Assembly: GCF_001953985.1 (NCBI RefSeq)
Contig: NZ_MBEI01000051.1
Span: 287,280-351,279, forward strand
Direction of reading: 5' to 3'
DNA: 64,000 nucleotides
DNA from: Mycobacterium colombiense
GTDB lineage: Bacteria > Actinomycetota > Actinomycetes > Mycobacteriales > Mycobacteriaceae
The position numbers and the translations under genes were made by a program. The notes below the pieces were generated by a model. That model saw only the letters and a program-made list of their open reading frames with translations. It ran no database searches and was not told the DNA's origin. Shown piece after piece: positions 46,588-57,500 of the stretch (positions are counted from its first letter, which is position 1; each line of letters starts with the position of its first letter).

Positions 46588-47157
46588 CTAAGACCGGGGA
46601 GACCGGCCGTCCGGCGGCCAGCTCGACACGCCCTCCTCGAGCGGCACCTCCAGGCTCTGCAAGATCGACGCGACCATCCGCCAGGCACCGATGACCGTCA
46701 CCAGTTCGACGAGAACCGTTGTGTCACCCTCGAATTCGCGCACGCATGCCGCCCAGCTCGCGGAACTGACCGCGCCGTCGCGCACCACGTCGTCGGTGGC
46801 CGCGAGCACGGCCCGCTCGATGGACCCGAACCCCGCGTGATTCGGCCAATCCCGCACGCCCAGCAGATCGTCGGCAGGAACGCCGAGCCGGGACGCGACC
46901 CGCCAGTGCTGTGTCCATTCGTAGTCGCAGGAGGTGAGCCAGCCGATCCGCATGATCACCAGCTCGCGCAGCCGCGAGTCGAGGGCCCCGTGCCAGAGCA
47001 TGGTGGCGAGCAGGTCGTTGATGCCACGCGCCAGCGGCGGATGGTTGAGCAGCACCTGGAAGATGCTGAGCTCGGCCATGTAATTGGGGACGGCCGCTTC
47101 GTCGGCGGCGGCCTTGGCTTCGTCGAGTGGCAGTTTAGGCAGGCGCGCTGTTGTCAT
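46588..47157 (-). CDS. Carboxymuconolactone decarboxylase/AhpD-fold protein
   Basis: This 189-residue helical protein has the CMD pattern RLRELVIMRIGWLTSCDYEW (near residue 65), with EWTQHWRVASRLGV and a later LVTVIGAWRMVASIL. The AhpD CXXC pair is not present: only one cysteine occurs in SCDYEW. A peroxiredoxin-type disulfide role is therefore unlikely, and a non-redox function is more probable. It resembles Rv1531 in length and place. It is followed 76 nt later by the flavoprotein gene. Confidence 0.85.
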   Translation of the reverse strand: MTTARLPKLPLDEAKAAADEAAVPNYMAELSIFQVLLNHPPLARGINDLLATMLWHGALDSRLRELVIMRIGWLTSCDYEWTQHWRVASRLGVPADDLLGVRDWPNHAGFGSIERAVLAATDDVVRDGAVSSASWAACVREFEGDTTVLVELVTVIGAWRMVASILQSLEVPLEEGVSSWPPDGRSPRS

Positions 47158-47233
47158 CGGATGAGCACTCCTCCGTGCTGGCGGGACCGTCGCGTTCTAC
47201 GGTCATGGTAGCCAGGCGTCGGGGCCTCAGCGA

Positions 47234-47635
47234 TCAGCTCGGCATAGGCTCGCCGACGTAGTCGCCGAATGACCACAAGTTGCCTTCAGCGTCGCGGACG
47301 GCGAATTCGGTTGCACCGTAATCGGTTTTGCCGAGCGGGCGAACGATTTCCGCCTCGTGTGAGAGCACCCGTTCGTAGAGGGCGGCGGGATCGCCGGTGA
47401 CGATGTAGCCGCCGGCGGTTCCCGGTTCACGCGACCAGTCCGCGCCGGCCTTGTGGCTACCCAGCATGATCCCGCCGCTGCCTTCCGGCCAATTCAGCTG
47501 GGCGTGATCGACCCTGTCGCCCTCGCCGTATCGGGCCGCGACGACGAAGCCGAACACGTCGACGTAGTAGTCGATGAGTTTGACAGCGTTATGTGCCTGC
47601 AGCGTCAACCAGACGGTCGGATTCGAAGTAGTCAT
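47234..47635 (-). CDS. VOC/glyoxalase-fold protein
   Basis: This 133-residue single-unit glyoxalase-like protein contains TVWLTLQAHNAVKLIDYYVDV, HAQLNWPEGSGGIMLG and ATEFAVRDAEGNLWSFGDY. The last is the usual family ending, with the metal-type Glu replaced by aromatic and glycine residues. The function is unknown, and a resistance-type binding role is possible. The start ATG 47635 lies inside the AraC gene, overlapping it by 47 nt on the same strand; there is only a weak ribosome site. Confidence 0.82.
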   Translation of the reverse strand: MTTSNPTVWLTLQAHNAVKLIDYYVDVFGFVVAARYGEGDRVDHAQLNWPEGSGGIMLGSHKAGADWSREPGTAGGYIVTGDPAALYERVLSHEAEIVRPLGKTDYGATEFAVRDAEGNLWSFGDYVGEPMPS

Positions 47636-48503
47636 GGTCCCATCGTGAACCGGACGAGTGCCCGCCGTCTTGTATGTTTCGGAACTCTTCGGCCAGCCAT
47701 TCCCTTGGCGGCACCCCGGCGAACCGGCCGAACTCACGGGTCAGGTGCGCCTGGTCCCAATACCCGGCATCGGCTGCGACCGCGGCGAGGTCGACCCGGC
47801 CGGTTCGACGCGCCGACGCCGCGATGCTCGCCGTCGCGTGCTGGAATCGCATGAGCCTCAACACCGTCTTCGGAGATCTGCCAACCTCCCGCTGGAACAG
47901 CGTGGTCATCCATCTCGCACTCACTCCGACACGATCTGCCAACACGCCCAAGGGAATTCGCCCCTGAGTGCGCTCCATCAGGTGCCAGGCATGCGCGACC
48001 TCGGGACGCACGGTCACATCGTCGTGGCGGCGCCGGGCATCGACGAGGTAATCGGCCACCGTTGCGAAGACCTGGGGCCAATGGCGCGCTTCGGCGACAC
48101 GTTCGGAGAGCTCGATCGCGCGGCGGCCGAGTACATCGACACCGTCGTAGGCGGTGACGGGCAGCTCGGCGCTGGGCACACCGAACAGTGCGCGCGACGC
48201 CAACGGGTGCACCGCCAGCTGCACACCCGCTTGGGCACGCCGCTGCCGCACATGGCTGGCCTGCACGTGTAATCCCCCGAGGACCAACGGGTTGGGCCGA
48301 GAACTCGCCAGCCCATCGGCGGTGGGTGCGGCCTCCACCCCGTCGTCGAGGCTGACAATGAACGTCAACATCGACGACGGCAAACCGCGATGCACAGTCT
48401 CGGGCACCTCCAGCGAGCGATAACCCACCATCGACGTGACGCCGGGCGCATTGCGCGTCGGCGCCGCCACGAACTCCCAGCTTCGCTGCACTTCGCCGCC
48501 CAT
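47589..48503 (-). CDS. AraC-family regulator downstream of the NRPS
   Basis: This protein of about 304 residues has a C-terminal double helix-turn-helix of the AraC type (IPLGVLADRVGVSARWMTTL, then YWDQAHLTREFGRFAGVPP). An N-terminal ligand-binding region includes HPLASRALFGVPSAELPV and REAIELSERV-like helices. The start is ATG 48503; GTG 48512 is also possible. It lies 32 nt after the NRPS stop and overlaps the VOC gene, so it may be carried on the NRPS transcript. Confidence 0.85.
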   Translation of the reverse strand: MGGEVQRSWEFVAAPTRNAPGVTSMVGYRSLEVPETVHRGLPSSMLTFIVSLDDGVEAAPTADGLASSRPNPLVLGGLHVQASHVRQRRAQAGVQLAVHPLASRALFGVPSAELPVTAYDGVDVLGRRAIELSERVAEARHWPQVFATVADYLVDARRRHDDVTVRPEVAHAWHLMERTQGRIPLGVLADRVGVSARWMTTLFQREVGRSPKTVLRLMRFQHATASIAASARRTGRVDLAAVAADAGYWDQAHLTREFGRFAGVPPREWLAEEFRNIQDGGHSSGSRWDHDYFESDRLVDAAGT

Positions 48504-48535
48504 CTCAGCCACGCTAGCCCGGCGCGTGTCTGACG

Positions 48536-51500
48536 TCAGGTCGGTGGCTCGAGCAGCCCGAGCAGTTGCAGGTCGGTCACGTATTTGACGATCACCGCCG
48601 GGCTGATTTGCGGGATGTCGTTGTCGGGGCCGATTTTGGCTTCCTGCACGGTGGCGCGGAATCGGTCCGTCGGCGCCAGGCACCCGCGAGCCGGGTCCGC
48701 GGGCGGCACGTGCTGGGCGTTGCGCAACTGCAGCAGCTGCAGCACCGACTGGTGGCGCTGCCGTTCCGGCAACGCGTGCAGGGCGGCCTCCATCCGTTGC
48801 AGCCACTCGGTGAAGTCGTCGATGCGCTGCACCGGGTAACCGGCCTCGATGACCCAGTCAACGTATTCGTCGAGCCCGATGCCGTCGTCGTGCGGGTTCA
48901 TCACGTGATAGGTCTCGAACCCGTCGAGCACCTGGGCGCCCAGCGTGGTGATCGCCGCGGCGACGAACTCGACCGGCAGGGCATCGAAGTGCGCGCGCTG
49001 CCGGTTGCCGTGCGCGTCGAGCTCGTAGAACGAGCGCGGCGCGACCCCGCTGGCCACCACGCTGTGCACCATCCGGGTGAACATGTCCGACAGGTTCAGC
49101 TGGCCGGCATAGGTGGTGTCGGCCAGGATCATGTCGCAGCGAAACACCGAAACCGGGAGCCCGCACAGGTCGTTGGCCTCGCGCAGCAGCACCTCGCCCG
49201 CCCACTTGCTGTTGCCGTACCCGTTGGCGTAGCTGCCGTCGATGATCCGGATCGGGCCGGCGGTCCGGACGTCGGCGTCCTCGGTGAACGCCGACGGGTC
49301 GATCTGGTCGCCGACGTTGGCCGTCGAGACGTAGGTGTACGGCTTGAGTTTGGTGGTGAGCGCCAACCGGATCAGCTCGGCGGTGCCCGCCACGTTGGGG
49401 GCGAACAGCTCGCTGTAGGGCAGCACGCCGTTGACCACGGCCGCGCAGTCCACGATCAGATCGACGGTGGCGGCCAGCCGCTGCCAGGTTTGTTCGTCGA
49501 CACCGAGATCGGGCCGCCCCTTGTCGCCGGCGATGACCTCGAGATGGTCGTCGGCGAGTTCGTGGAAGTACCGCAGCAGCGCGGGATCGCCGCTGTCGAA
49601 GGTCTTTTCGAGACGGCGCCGCGCATCCTCATCCGAGGTGGCCCGCACCAGGCAGATCAACTTGCCGTCGGCCAGTTCCAGCCGTTCGAGCCACTGCAGC
49701 ACCAGGTACCGGCCGAGGAAGCCGGTGGCCCCGGTCAGCAGGACCGTGCGCACCCGGGTGCCCGCGCCCGGCAGCGCCGGCGCGCCGGACAGCGTCGGGG
49801 CGTCGATGAACTTGTCCAGCGTGAGATCGCTGGCGTACACCTCGGTCGCGTCGCGGCCGTGCACGGATGCGAAGTCGGCCCGAAGGCCTTCTGCCGCACC
49901 ATGATCGCCGTTCAGCTGCTGGCTCAGGCTGCGCACCGACGGCGCCTCGAAGACGGCGCGCACCGGCAGGTGGATGTCCAGGGCGTTGTAGATCGCGGCG
50001 ACCAGGCGCATCGCCGACAGCGAATCCCCGCCCAGATCGAAGAACGACTCCTGAACCCCGACCCGCTCGAGACCCAGCACCTGGGCGTAGAGCCAGGCCA
50101 GGATCTCCTCGACCGCGGTGGTCGGAGCGAGGTAGTCGTCGGGGCCCTGGTAGTCGGGCGCCGGCAGCGAGCGGGTGTCGAGTTTGCCGCCGGGCGTCAA
50201 CGGCAGCGCGGGCAACACCACCACCGCGGCCGGCACCATGTAGGCGGGCAGCCGCTCGGCCAGCAGGGTGCGGATCTCGGCGGGGTTGGCCGTTCCGGTG
50301 ATGTATCCGACCAGCCGCTTGTCACCGGGGCGGTCCTCGCGCGCGATCACCAGCGCCCGGTCCACGCCGTCCAGCGCGGCCAGCGCGGCCTGGATCTCGC
50401 CGAGTTCGATGCGGTACCCGCGGATCTTGACCTGCTCGTCGGCGCGCCCGACGTAGCGCAGTTGCCCGTCGGTCCCCCACCACGCCAGGTCCCCGGTGCG
50501 ATACATGCGCGCACCGGTCCCGCCGAACGGGCACGCCACGAACCGCGACGCGGTCAGGCCGGGCCGACCCAGGTAGCCGGTGGACACGCCGCCGCCGGCC
50601 ACATACAACTCGCCGACCACCCCCGCGGGCACCGGTTGCAGGCATGCGTCGAGGACGAACAACGCGGCGCCGGACAGCGGTGAACCGATCGGCGGCACCT
50701 CGGGCCCCGGGATCAGCGGCGCGCTGACGGCCGCGACGATGGTGATCTCGGTGGGCCCGTAGACGTTGACCATCACCCGTCCCGGGGCCCAGCGGTCCAC
50801 GAGTTCGGTCGGGCACGCTTCACCGGCGACGGCCAGCACCGTCGAGTCCAGGCCGTCGGTGGCGAGCAACCCCGCCTCGGACGGTGTCTGGGTCAGCATG
50901 TCGACGTTCTCGGCAACCAGCAAGGCGTGCAGGTCTTTCGGCGAGCGCACCACGTCGTCGGGCACCACCAGCACCCGTCCGCCGTGCAGCAGCGCGCCGA
51001 AGATCTCCCACACCGAGAAGTCGAAGGCCAGCGAGTGGCACTGGCTCCACACCTTGCCCGGCGCCGCCGGCAGACCTGCAGCACCCAGCGAGGCGAACAG
51101 TTGGGTGGCGTTGTGGTGGGTGACCGCCACGCCCTTGGGAACACCGGTGGTGCCCGAGGTGTAGATCGTGTAAGCGACGTCGTGCGGTGCCGGTGCCGGC
51201 AGCGCCGTCGTGGGCAGGTCCTGGATCGCCGGATCGTCGATGTCGATGACGAGCGGGCCGGAATCGACTATCCGCGAACGCAACTCGGCGGTGGTGAGCA
51301 CCGCGGCCGGCGCGGCGTCGGTGAGCATGAACTCGATCCGCGCCGCCGGCAGGGCCGGGTCGATCGGCACATACGCGGCGCCCGTCTTGAGCACCGCCAG
51401 GATCGCGGCGACCGCCCGGGCTGAGCGTTCGACCAGCACCGCCACGCACCGCCCCGGCCCCGCGCCGTGGTCAACGAGCAAGTGCGCCAACCGGTTCGCG

Positions 51501-54500
51501 CGCTCCTCGAGTTCCAGGTAAGTCCACGAGCACGCTCCGTAGCGGATGGCCACGGCTTCGGGGTCGCGCGCGACGTGGCCGGCGAACACCTCCGGGATCG
51601 ATGCGGGCCGGTGCGACGGGCGCGTCAACACCGCCCGGTTGCCGACGGCATCGAGGCGCGCGTGCTCGTCGGCACCGAGCACATCGACCGACGACAACCG
51701 CTGGGTGGGGTCGGCGGTGATGGCCGTCAGCACCCGATGCAGCCGGATGATCAGGGCTTCGATGGTGGCGGTGTCGAAGACGTCGGTGCGGAACTCCACC
51801 GCTCCGCCGATCCCGGCGGGCTGCCCGTCGGTGGTCCAGCGTTCGGCCAGCGACCACGCGAGATCCATTCGGGCGGTGCGGGTGTCGACCGGCACCGGGG
51901 TGACCCGCACGTCGCCGAGGCTCAGGTCGGCCGCGTCGGTGTTCTGCCAGGCCAACATGACCTGAACCAGCGGGTGATGCGCCAGGCTGCGGGCGGGATT
52001 GAGCCGCTCCACGAGGACCTCGAAGGGCACGTCCTGGTGCTCGTAGGCGGCCAGGCTGCGTGCGCGCACGTGAGCCAGCACCTCGGCGATGGTGGGATCA
52101 CCGGCAAGGTCGACCCGCAACACCAGGGTGTTGACGAAGAAGCCCACCACGTCGTCCAGCGCCGGATCGCGCCGCCCGGCGATCGGGAACCCCACCGCCA
52201 CATCCGAACTCGCGCAGATCTTGGCCAGCAACACCGCCAGCGCGGCCTGCACCACCATGAAGCTCGTCGCGTTGTGCGCATTGGCCACCGCGCGCACCCG
52301 CTGCTGCAATTCGGCGGTCCAATCCACGGCCACACTCGCCCCGCCGAAATCGGCCACCAACGGATACGGCCGATCGGTGGGCAATTCCAGCCGCTCGGGC
52401 ATTCCGGCCAGGGTGTGTTCCCAGTAGCGCAACTGTCCGGCGATCAGGCTGTGCGGATCCTGCAGTTCGCCGAATTGCGCGCGCTGCCACAGCGTGTAGT
52501 CGACATACTGCACCGGCAGCGGCGTCCAGTCCGGGGCGTCCCCGACCACCCGGCTGGCGTACGCCTCCCCCAGATCCCGCACCAGCGGGGTCAACGACCA
52601 GCCGTCGGCGGCGATGTGGTGCAGCACGGCCACCAACAGGTACTCGTTATCGTCGAGCCGGAACAGCAGTGCCCGCAACGGAAGCTCGGTGGCCAGGTCG
52701 AAGCGGTGGCCCACCACGGTGTCGATGGCCTTGCCCAGCCGGGCGGACGACCACCCGCGCGCATCGGTGATCTGCCAACCGAATTCGGCGTCGTCGACCT
52801 CGACCACCAGCTGCCGAGGTATGCCCTCGCGCGCCGGGAAGAGGGTGCGCAGGCTTTCGTGCCGGGCCACCACATCGGCCAGCGCGGCGCCGAAGGCCTC
52901 GCCGTCCAGACGCCCGTGCAGCCGCAGGGCGATCGCCATGTTGTGCACCGGCGACGGTCCGTGCAATTGACCGATGAACCACAGCCGCGACTGCGCGAAC
53001 GACAGGGGCACCACTTCCGGCCGCTCACCGGCCACCAGCGGCAGGCGATCTCTCCCGTCGGCGCCCAGGCGCGCCGCCAGGCGCCGGATGGTGGGCGCTT
53101 CGAACAGGGCCCGAACACCAAGGTGGGCATCGAGATTGGTGTTGACCTCGGCGACCAGCCGCATCGCCGACAGCGAGTCGCCGCCGAGGTCGAAGAAGGA
53201 GTCATCGATCCCGACGCGGTCGACGCCCAGCACGTGGGCGTAGATGTCGGCCATGGTCTGCTCGACGGCGGTGACCGGGGCGCTGTACTGATCGATGCCG
53301 TGGTAGTCCGGCGCGGGCAGGGCGCGGGTGTCGAGTTTGCCGTTGGGTGTCAACGGCAGTGCCTCGATGGCCACCACCGCGGCCGGCACCATGTAGGCGG
53401 GTAACCGTTCGGCCAGCTGGGCGCGCACCGCGGCCGGATCGGCGGGACCGGTGAGATAGCCGACGAGCCGCTTGTCGCCCGGCCGGTCCTCGCGGGCGAT
53501 CACCGCCGCCTGCGCGACGCCCTCCAATTCGGCTATCGCGCTCTGGATTTCACCGAGCTCGATGCGATGGCCACGGATCTTGACCTGCTCGTCGGCGCGC
53601 CCGACGTACTGCAGCTGCCCGTCCTGGCCCCAGCGCACCACATCGCCGGTCCGATACATGCGCGCGCCGTCGCCGCCGAACGGGCAGGCCACAAACCGCG
53701 ACGCCGTCAAACCGGCCCGGCCCAGATAGCCGGCGGCTACGCCGGCCCCGGCCACATACAGCTCGCCCATCACGCCGGCGGGCACCGGCCGCAACCATGC
53801 GTCCAGGACGAAGAACCCGAGATGCGCCAGCGGTTTTCCGATGGGGCTGACGTGGCCATCGATGTCGGCGTCGACGATCTCGCGGAACGAGGCGTGCACC
53901 GTCGTCTCGGTGATGCCGTACATGTTGATCAGTCGCGGGTGTCGCGGGTGGTCGTGCACCCATTTGCCCAGGCGCTGGGGAGCCAGCGCCTCGCCGCCGA
54001 ACACCACGGCGTGCGGGTTGAGTTGGCGTTCCGAGCGCGGGGCGTCGGCGCTCTGCAGCGCAAAGAACGCCGACGGCGTCTGGCTGAGGACGCTGACGTC
54101 TTCGTCAATCAGCAAGGTGCGCAGGTCTTCCGGCGAGCGCACCACGTCGTCGGGCACGACCAGCAGCCGCCCACCGCCCAGCAGCGCGCCGAAGATCTCC
54201 CACACCGAGAAGTCGAAGGCCAGCGAGTGGCACTGGCTCCACACCCCGGTCGTCGATGCGAGTCGGCCGTGCAGGGAGTCCAGCAGCTCGGTGACGTTGC
54301 GGTGCGTGACCGCAACGCCCTTCGGGGTTCCGGTGGTGCCGGAGGTGTAGATGACGTAGGCGATGTTCTCGGCCGCGGGCGCCGGCACTGCGCCGGCGGG
54401 GTGGGCTTGTGCGGCGGTGTCGTCGGGGTCGATGACCGCCACCTCGAACCCGTCCAGTCGCGGCCGCAGGCCACGGGTGGTGATGGCGGCGATGGGTTCG

Positions 54501-57500
54501 GCGTCGGCGAGCATGAACCCCACCCGGTGCTGCGGGACCGCGGGGTCGATCGGCAGGTAGGCCGCCCCCGTCTTGAGCACCGCAAGGATCGCGACGACGG
54601 CCTGCGCGCAGCGCTCCATCAGCACGGCCACGCACTGCCCGGGCTCAGCGCCCTTGTCAATGAGCCGCTGCGCCAATCGGTTTGACGTCTCGTCGAGCTC
54701 CCGATAGGTCATCGACCGACCGCCGGACGTCAGCGCCATCGCCTGCGGGCGGCGCGCCACCTGGTCGGCGAACAACGCGGGGATCGACGGCGATTCGACG
54801 CGGGGCTGGGACAATGCCGCGCGGTTGCCGATCGCATCGAGGCGCGCACGCTCGTCGGCGCCGAGCACGTCGATCGACGACAGTCGCCGGGCGGGGTCGG
54901 CGGTCATGGCGTCCAGCACCCGCTGCAAACGCCCGATCAGCGTCTCGATGGTGGCGGTGTCGAAGACGTCGGTGCGGAACTCCACCGCTCCCCCGATCCC
55001 GGCCGGCGTGCCGTCCTGCGCCCAGCGCTCGGCCAGCGACCACGCCAGGTCCGTACGGGCGGTGCGGGTGTCGACCGGCAGCGGGGTCACCCGCACATCG
55101 CCGAGGCTCAGGTCGGTGGCCTCGGTGTTCTGCCAGGCCAGCATCACCTGAACCAGCGGGTGATGCGCCAGGCTGCGGGCGGGATTGAGCCGCTCCACCA
55201 GCGCCTCGAACGGCACGTCCTGGTGCTCGTAGGCGGCCAGGCTGCGTTTGCGAACCTGGGCCAGGATTTCGGCGATAGTAGGATCTCCGCCCACTTCGAC
55301 GCGCAACACCAGGGTGTTGACGAAGAAGCCCACCACGTCGTCCAGCGCCGAATCGCGCCGGCCGGCGATCGGGAACCCCACCGCCACATCCGAACTCGCG
55401 CAGATCTTGGCCAGCAACACCGCCAGCGCGGCCTGCACCACCATGAAGCTCGTCGCGTTGTGCGCATTGGCCACCGCGCGCACCCGCTGCTGCAACTCGG
55501 CGGTCCAATCCACGGCCACACTCGCCCCGCGGTAGTCCGCGACCAACGGATACGGCCGATCGGTGGGCAGCTCGAGGCGCTCGGGCAACCCGGCTAGCTC
55601 CTGCTTCCAGTACGCCAGCTGCGCCGCGATCGGGCTGTCCGGATCTTCCAGATCACCGAATTGGCCTCGCTGCCATAGCGTGTAGTCGACATACTGCACC
55701 GGCAACGGCGCCCAGTCCGGGGCGTCCCCGACCGCGCGACTGGCGTAGGCAACCGCCAAATCGCGCACCAGCGGACCCAGCGACCCCCCGTCGGCGGCGA
55801 TGTGGTGCACCACCGCCACCAGGACGTGTTCCTCGTCGTCGACGCGGAAAAGCTGTGCGCGCAAGGGAATTTCGGTTGCCAGGTCGAAGGTGTGCCGCGC
55901 CGTGTCGCGGATGGCGTCCTCCAGCCGGGCCGGCGACCAGCCGGTGGCGTCGATGGCCAGCCATGTGACGTCGGCCCGCTCGGGGGCCAACACCACCTGC
56001 TGGGGTATGCCCTCGACGGCGGCGAACACCGTGCGCAGGCTTTCGTGGCGCGCCACGACGTCTCGCAGCGCCGCCCCGAGGGCGGCGGCGTCCAGGCGTC
56101 CGCTCAGCCGCAACGCCGCCGCCATGTTGTACACGGGGGACGGGCCGTGCAGCTGGTCGATGAACCACAACCGCGATTGGGCGAACGACAGCGGCACCAC
56201 CGCGGGCCGCTCGTGCGCCGTCACGCCGTCGAGCCTGCCCCCGCCCGCACCGACGCGCGACGCCAGCTGGCCAACCGAGGGCGCCTCGAACAACGTCCGC
56301 ACCCCGACATGGGCGTCGAGCGTGGTGTTGATCGTGGCGATCACCCGCATCGCAGATAGCGAGTCCCCGCCCAGATCGAAGAACGAATCGTCGGCGCCGA
56401 CCCGCTCGACCCCGAGGACTTGCGCGTAGATACCGGCCAGGATTTCCTCGGTCGGGGTGGACGGGACCCGATACTCACCGGCGGTGTATTCGGGCGCCGG
56501 GAGCGCGCGGGCATCCAGTTTCCCGTTGGGCGTCAACGGCAATGCCTCGATGCCAACCACCGCGGCCGGCACCATGTAGGCCGGCAGCCGCTCGGCGAGC
56601 CGGGCGCGGGCCGTGGCCACATCGGCGGTCCCGGTGAGGTACGCGACGAGCCGCTTGTCGCCCGGCCGGTCCTCGCGGGCGATCACAACCGCCTGCCCCA
56701 CGCCGTCCAATCCGGCGAACGCGCTGCGTATTTCACCCAGCTCGATGCGATGGCCACGGATCTTGACCTGCTCGTCGGCGCGCCCGACGTAATGCAGCTG
56801 GCCGTCCGCGGACCAACGCACCAGGTCTCCGGTCCGGTACATGCGCGCGCCGTCGCCGCCGAACGGGCAGGCCACAAACCGGGACGCGGTCAGGCCCGCC
56901 CGGCGCAGATAACCGACGGCCACGCCGGCCCCGGCCACATACAGCTCGCCGATCACGCCGGCCGGCACCGGCCGCAGCCAGCCGTCCATCACGAACAGGG
57001 CCGTCCCGGATACCGGCGAGCCGAGCGGTGGCGCTCCCGCGCCCGCGGCCAGCGGCGCACTGAGCACCGCGTCCACGGTGGTTTCGGTCGGGCCGTAGGC
57101 GTTGATCATCACCCGTCGTGGGGCCCACTGGTCGGCGAGGGCGGCCGGGCAGGGTTCGCCGCCGATGATCAGCGCGGTGTCGAGGTTGTGCGGTGACAGC
57201 GCCGCCAGCGCCGACGGGGTGTGGCTGAGCACGCTGACCTGCTCGGCGATCAGCAAGGCGCGCAGCTCATCCGGTGAGCGGGTCACCGACTCGGGAACGA
57301 TGACCAGCCGGCCGCCGCCGGCCAGGGCGCCCCAGATCTCCTGGATCGAGACGTCGAAGCCATACGAATGACATTGTGACCACACGCCCGCACCGGGCAG
57401 CGGCGCGTGCAGTGATTCCAGTAGTCGGGCGACGTTGCGGTGGGTGACGGCAACGCCTTTGGGGACGCCGGTGGTGCCCGACGTGTAGATCACGTAGGCG

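Noticed and set aside
46588..47157. AhpD alkylhydroperoxidase
   Set aside because: The CXXC active site is missing; only one cysteine is present in the motif region.
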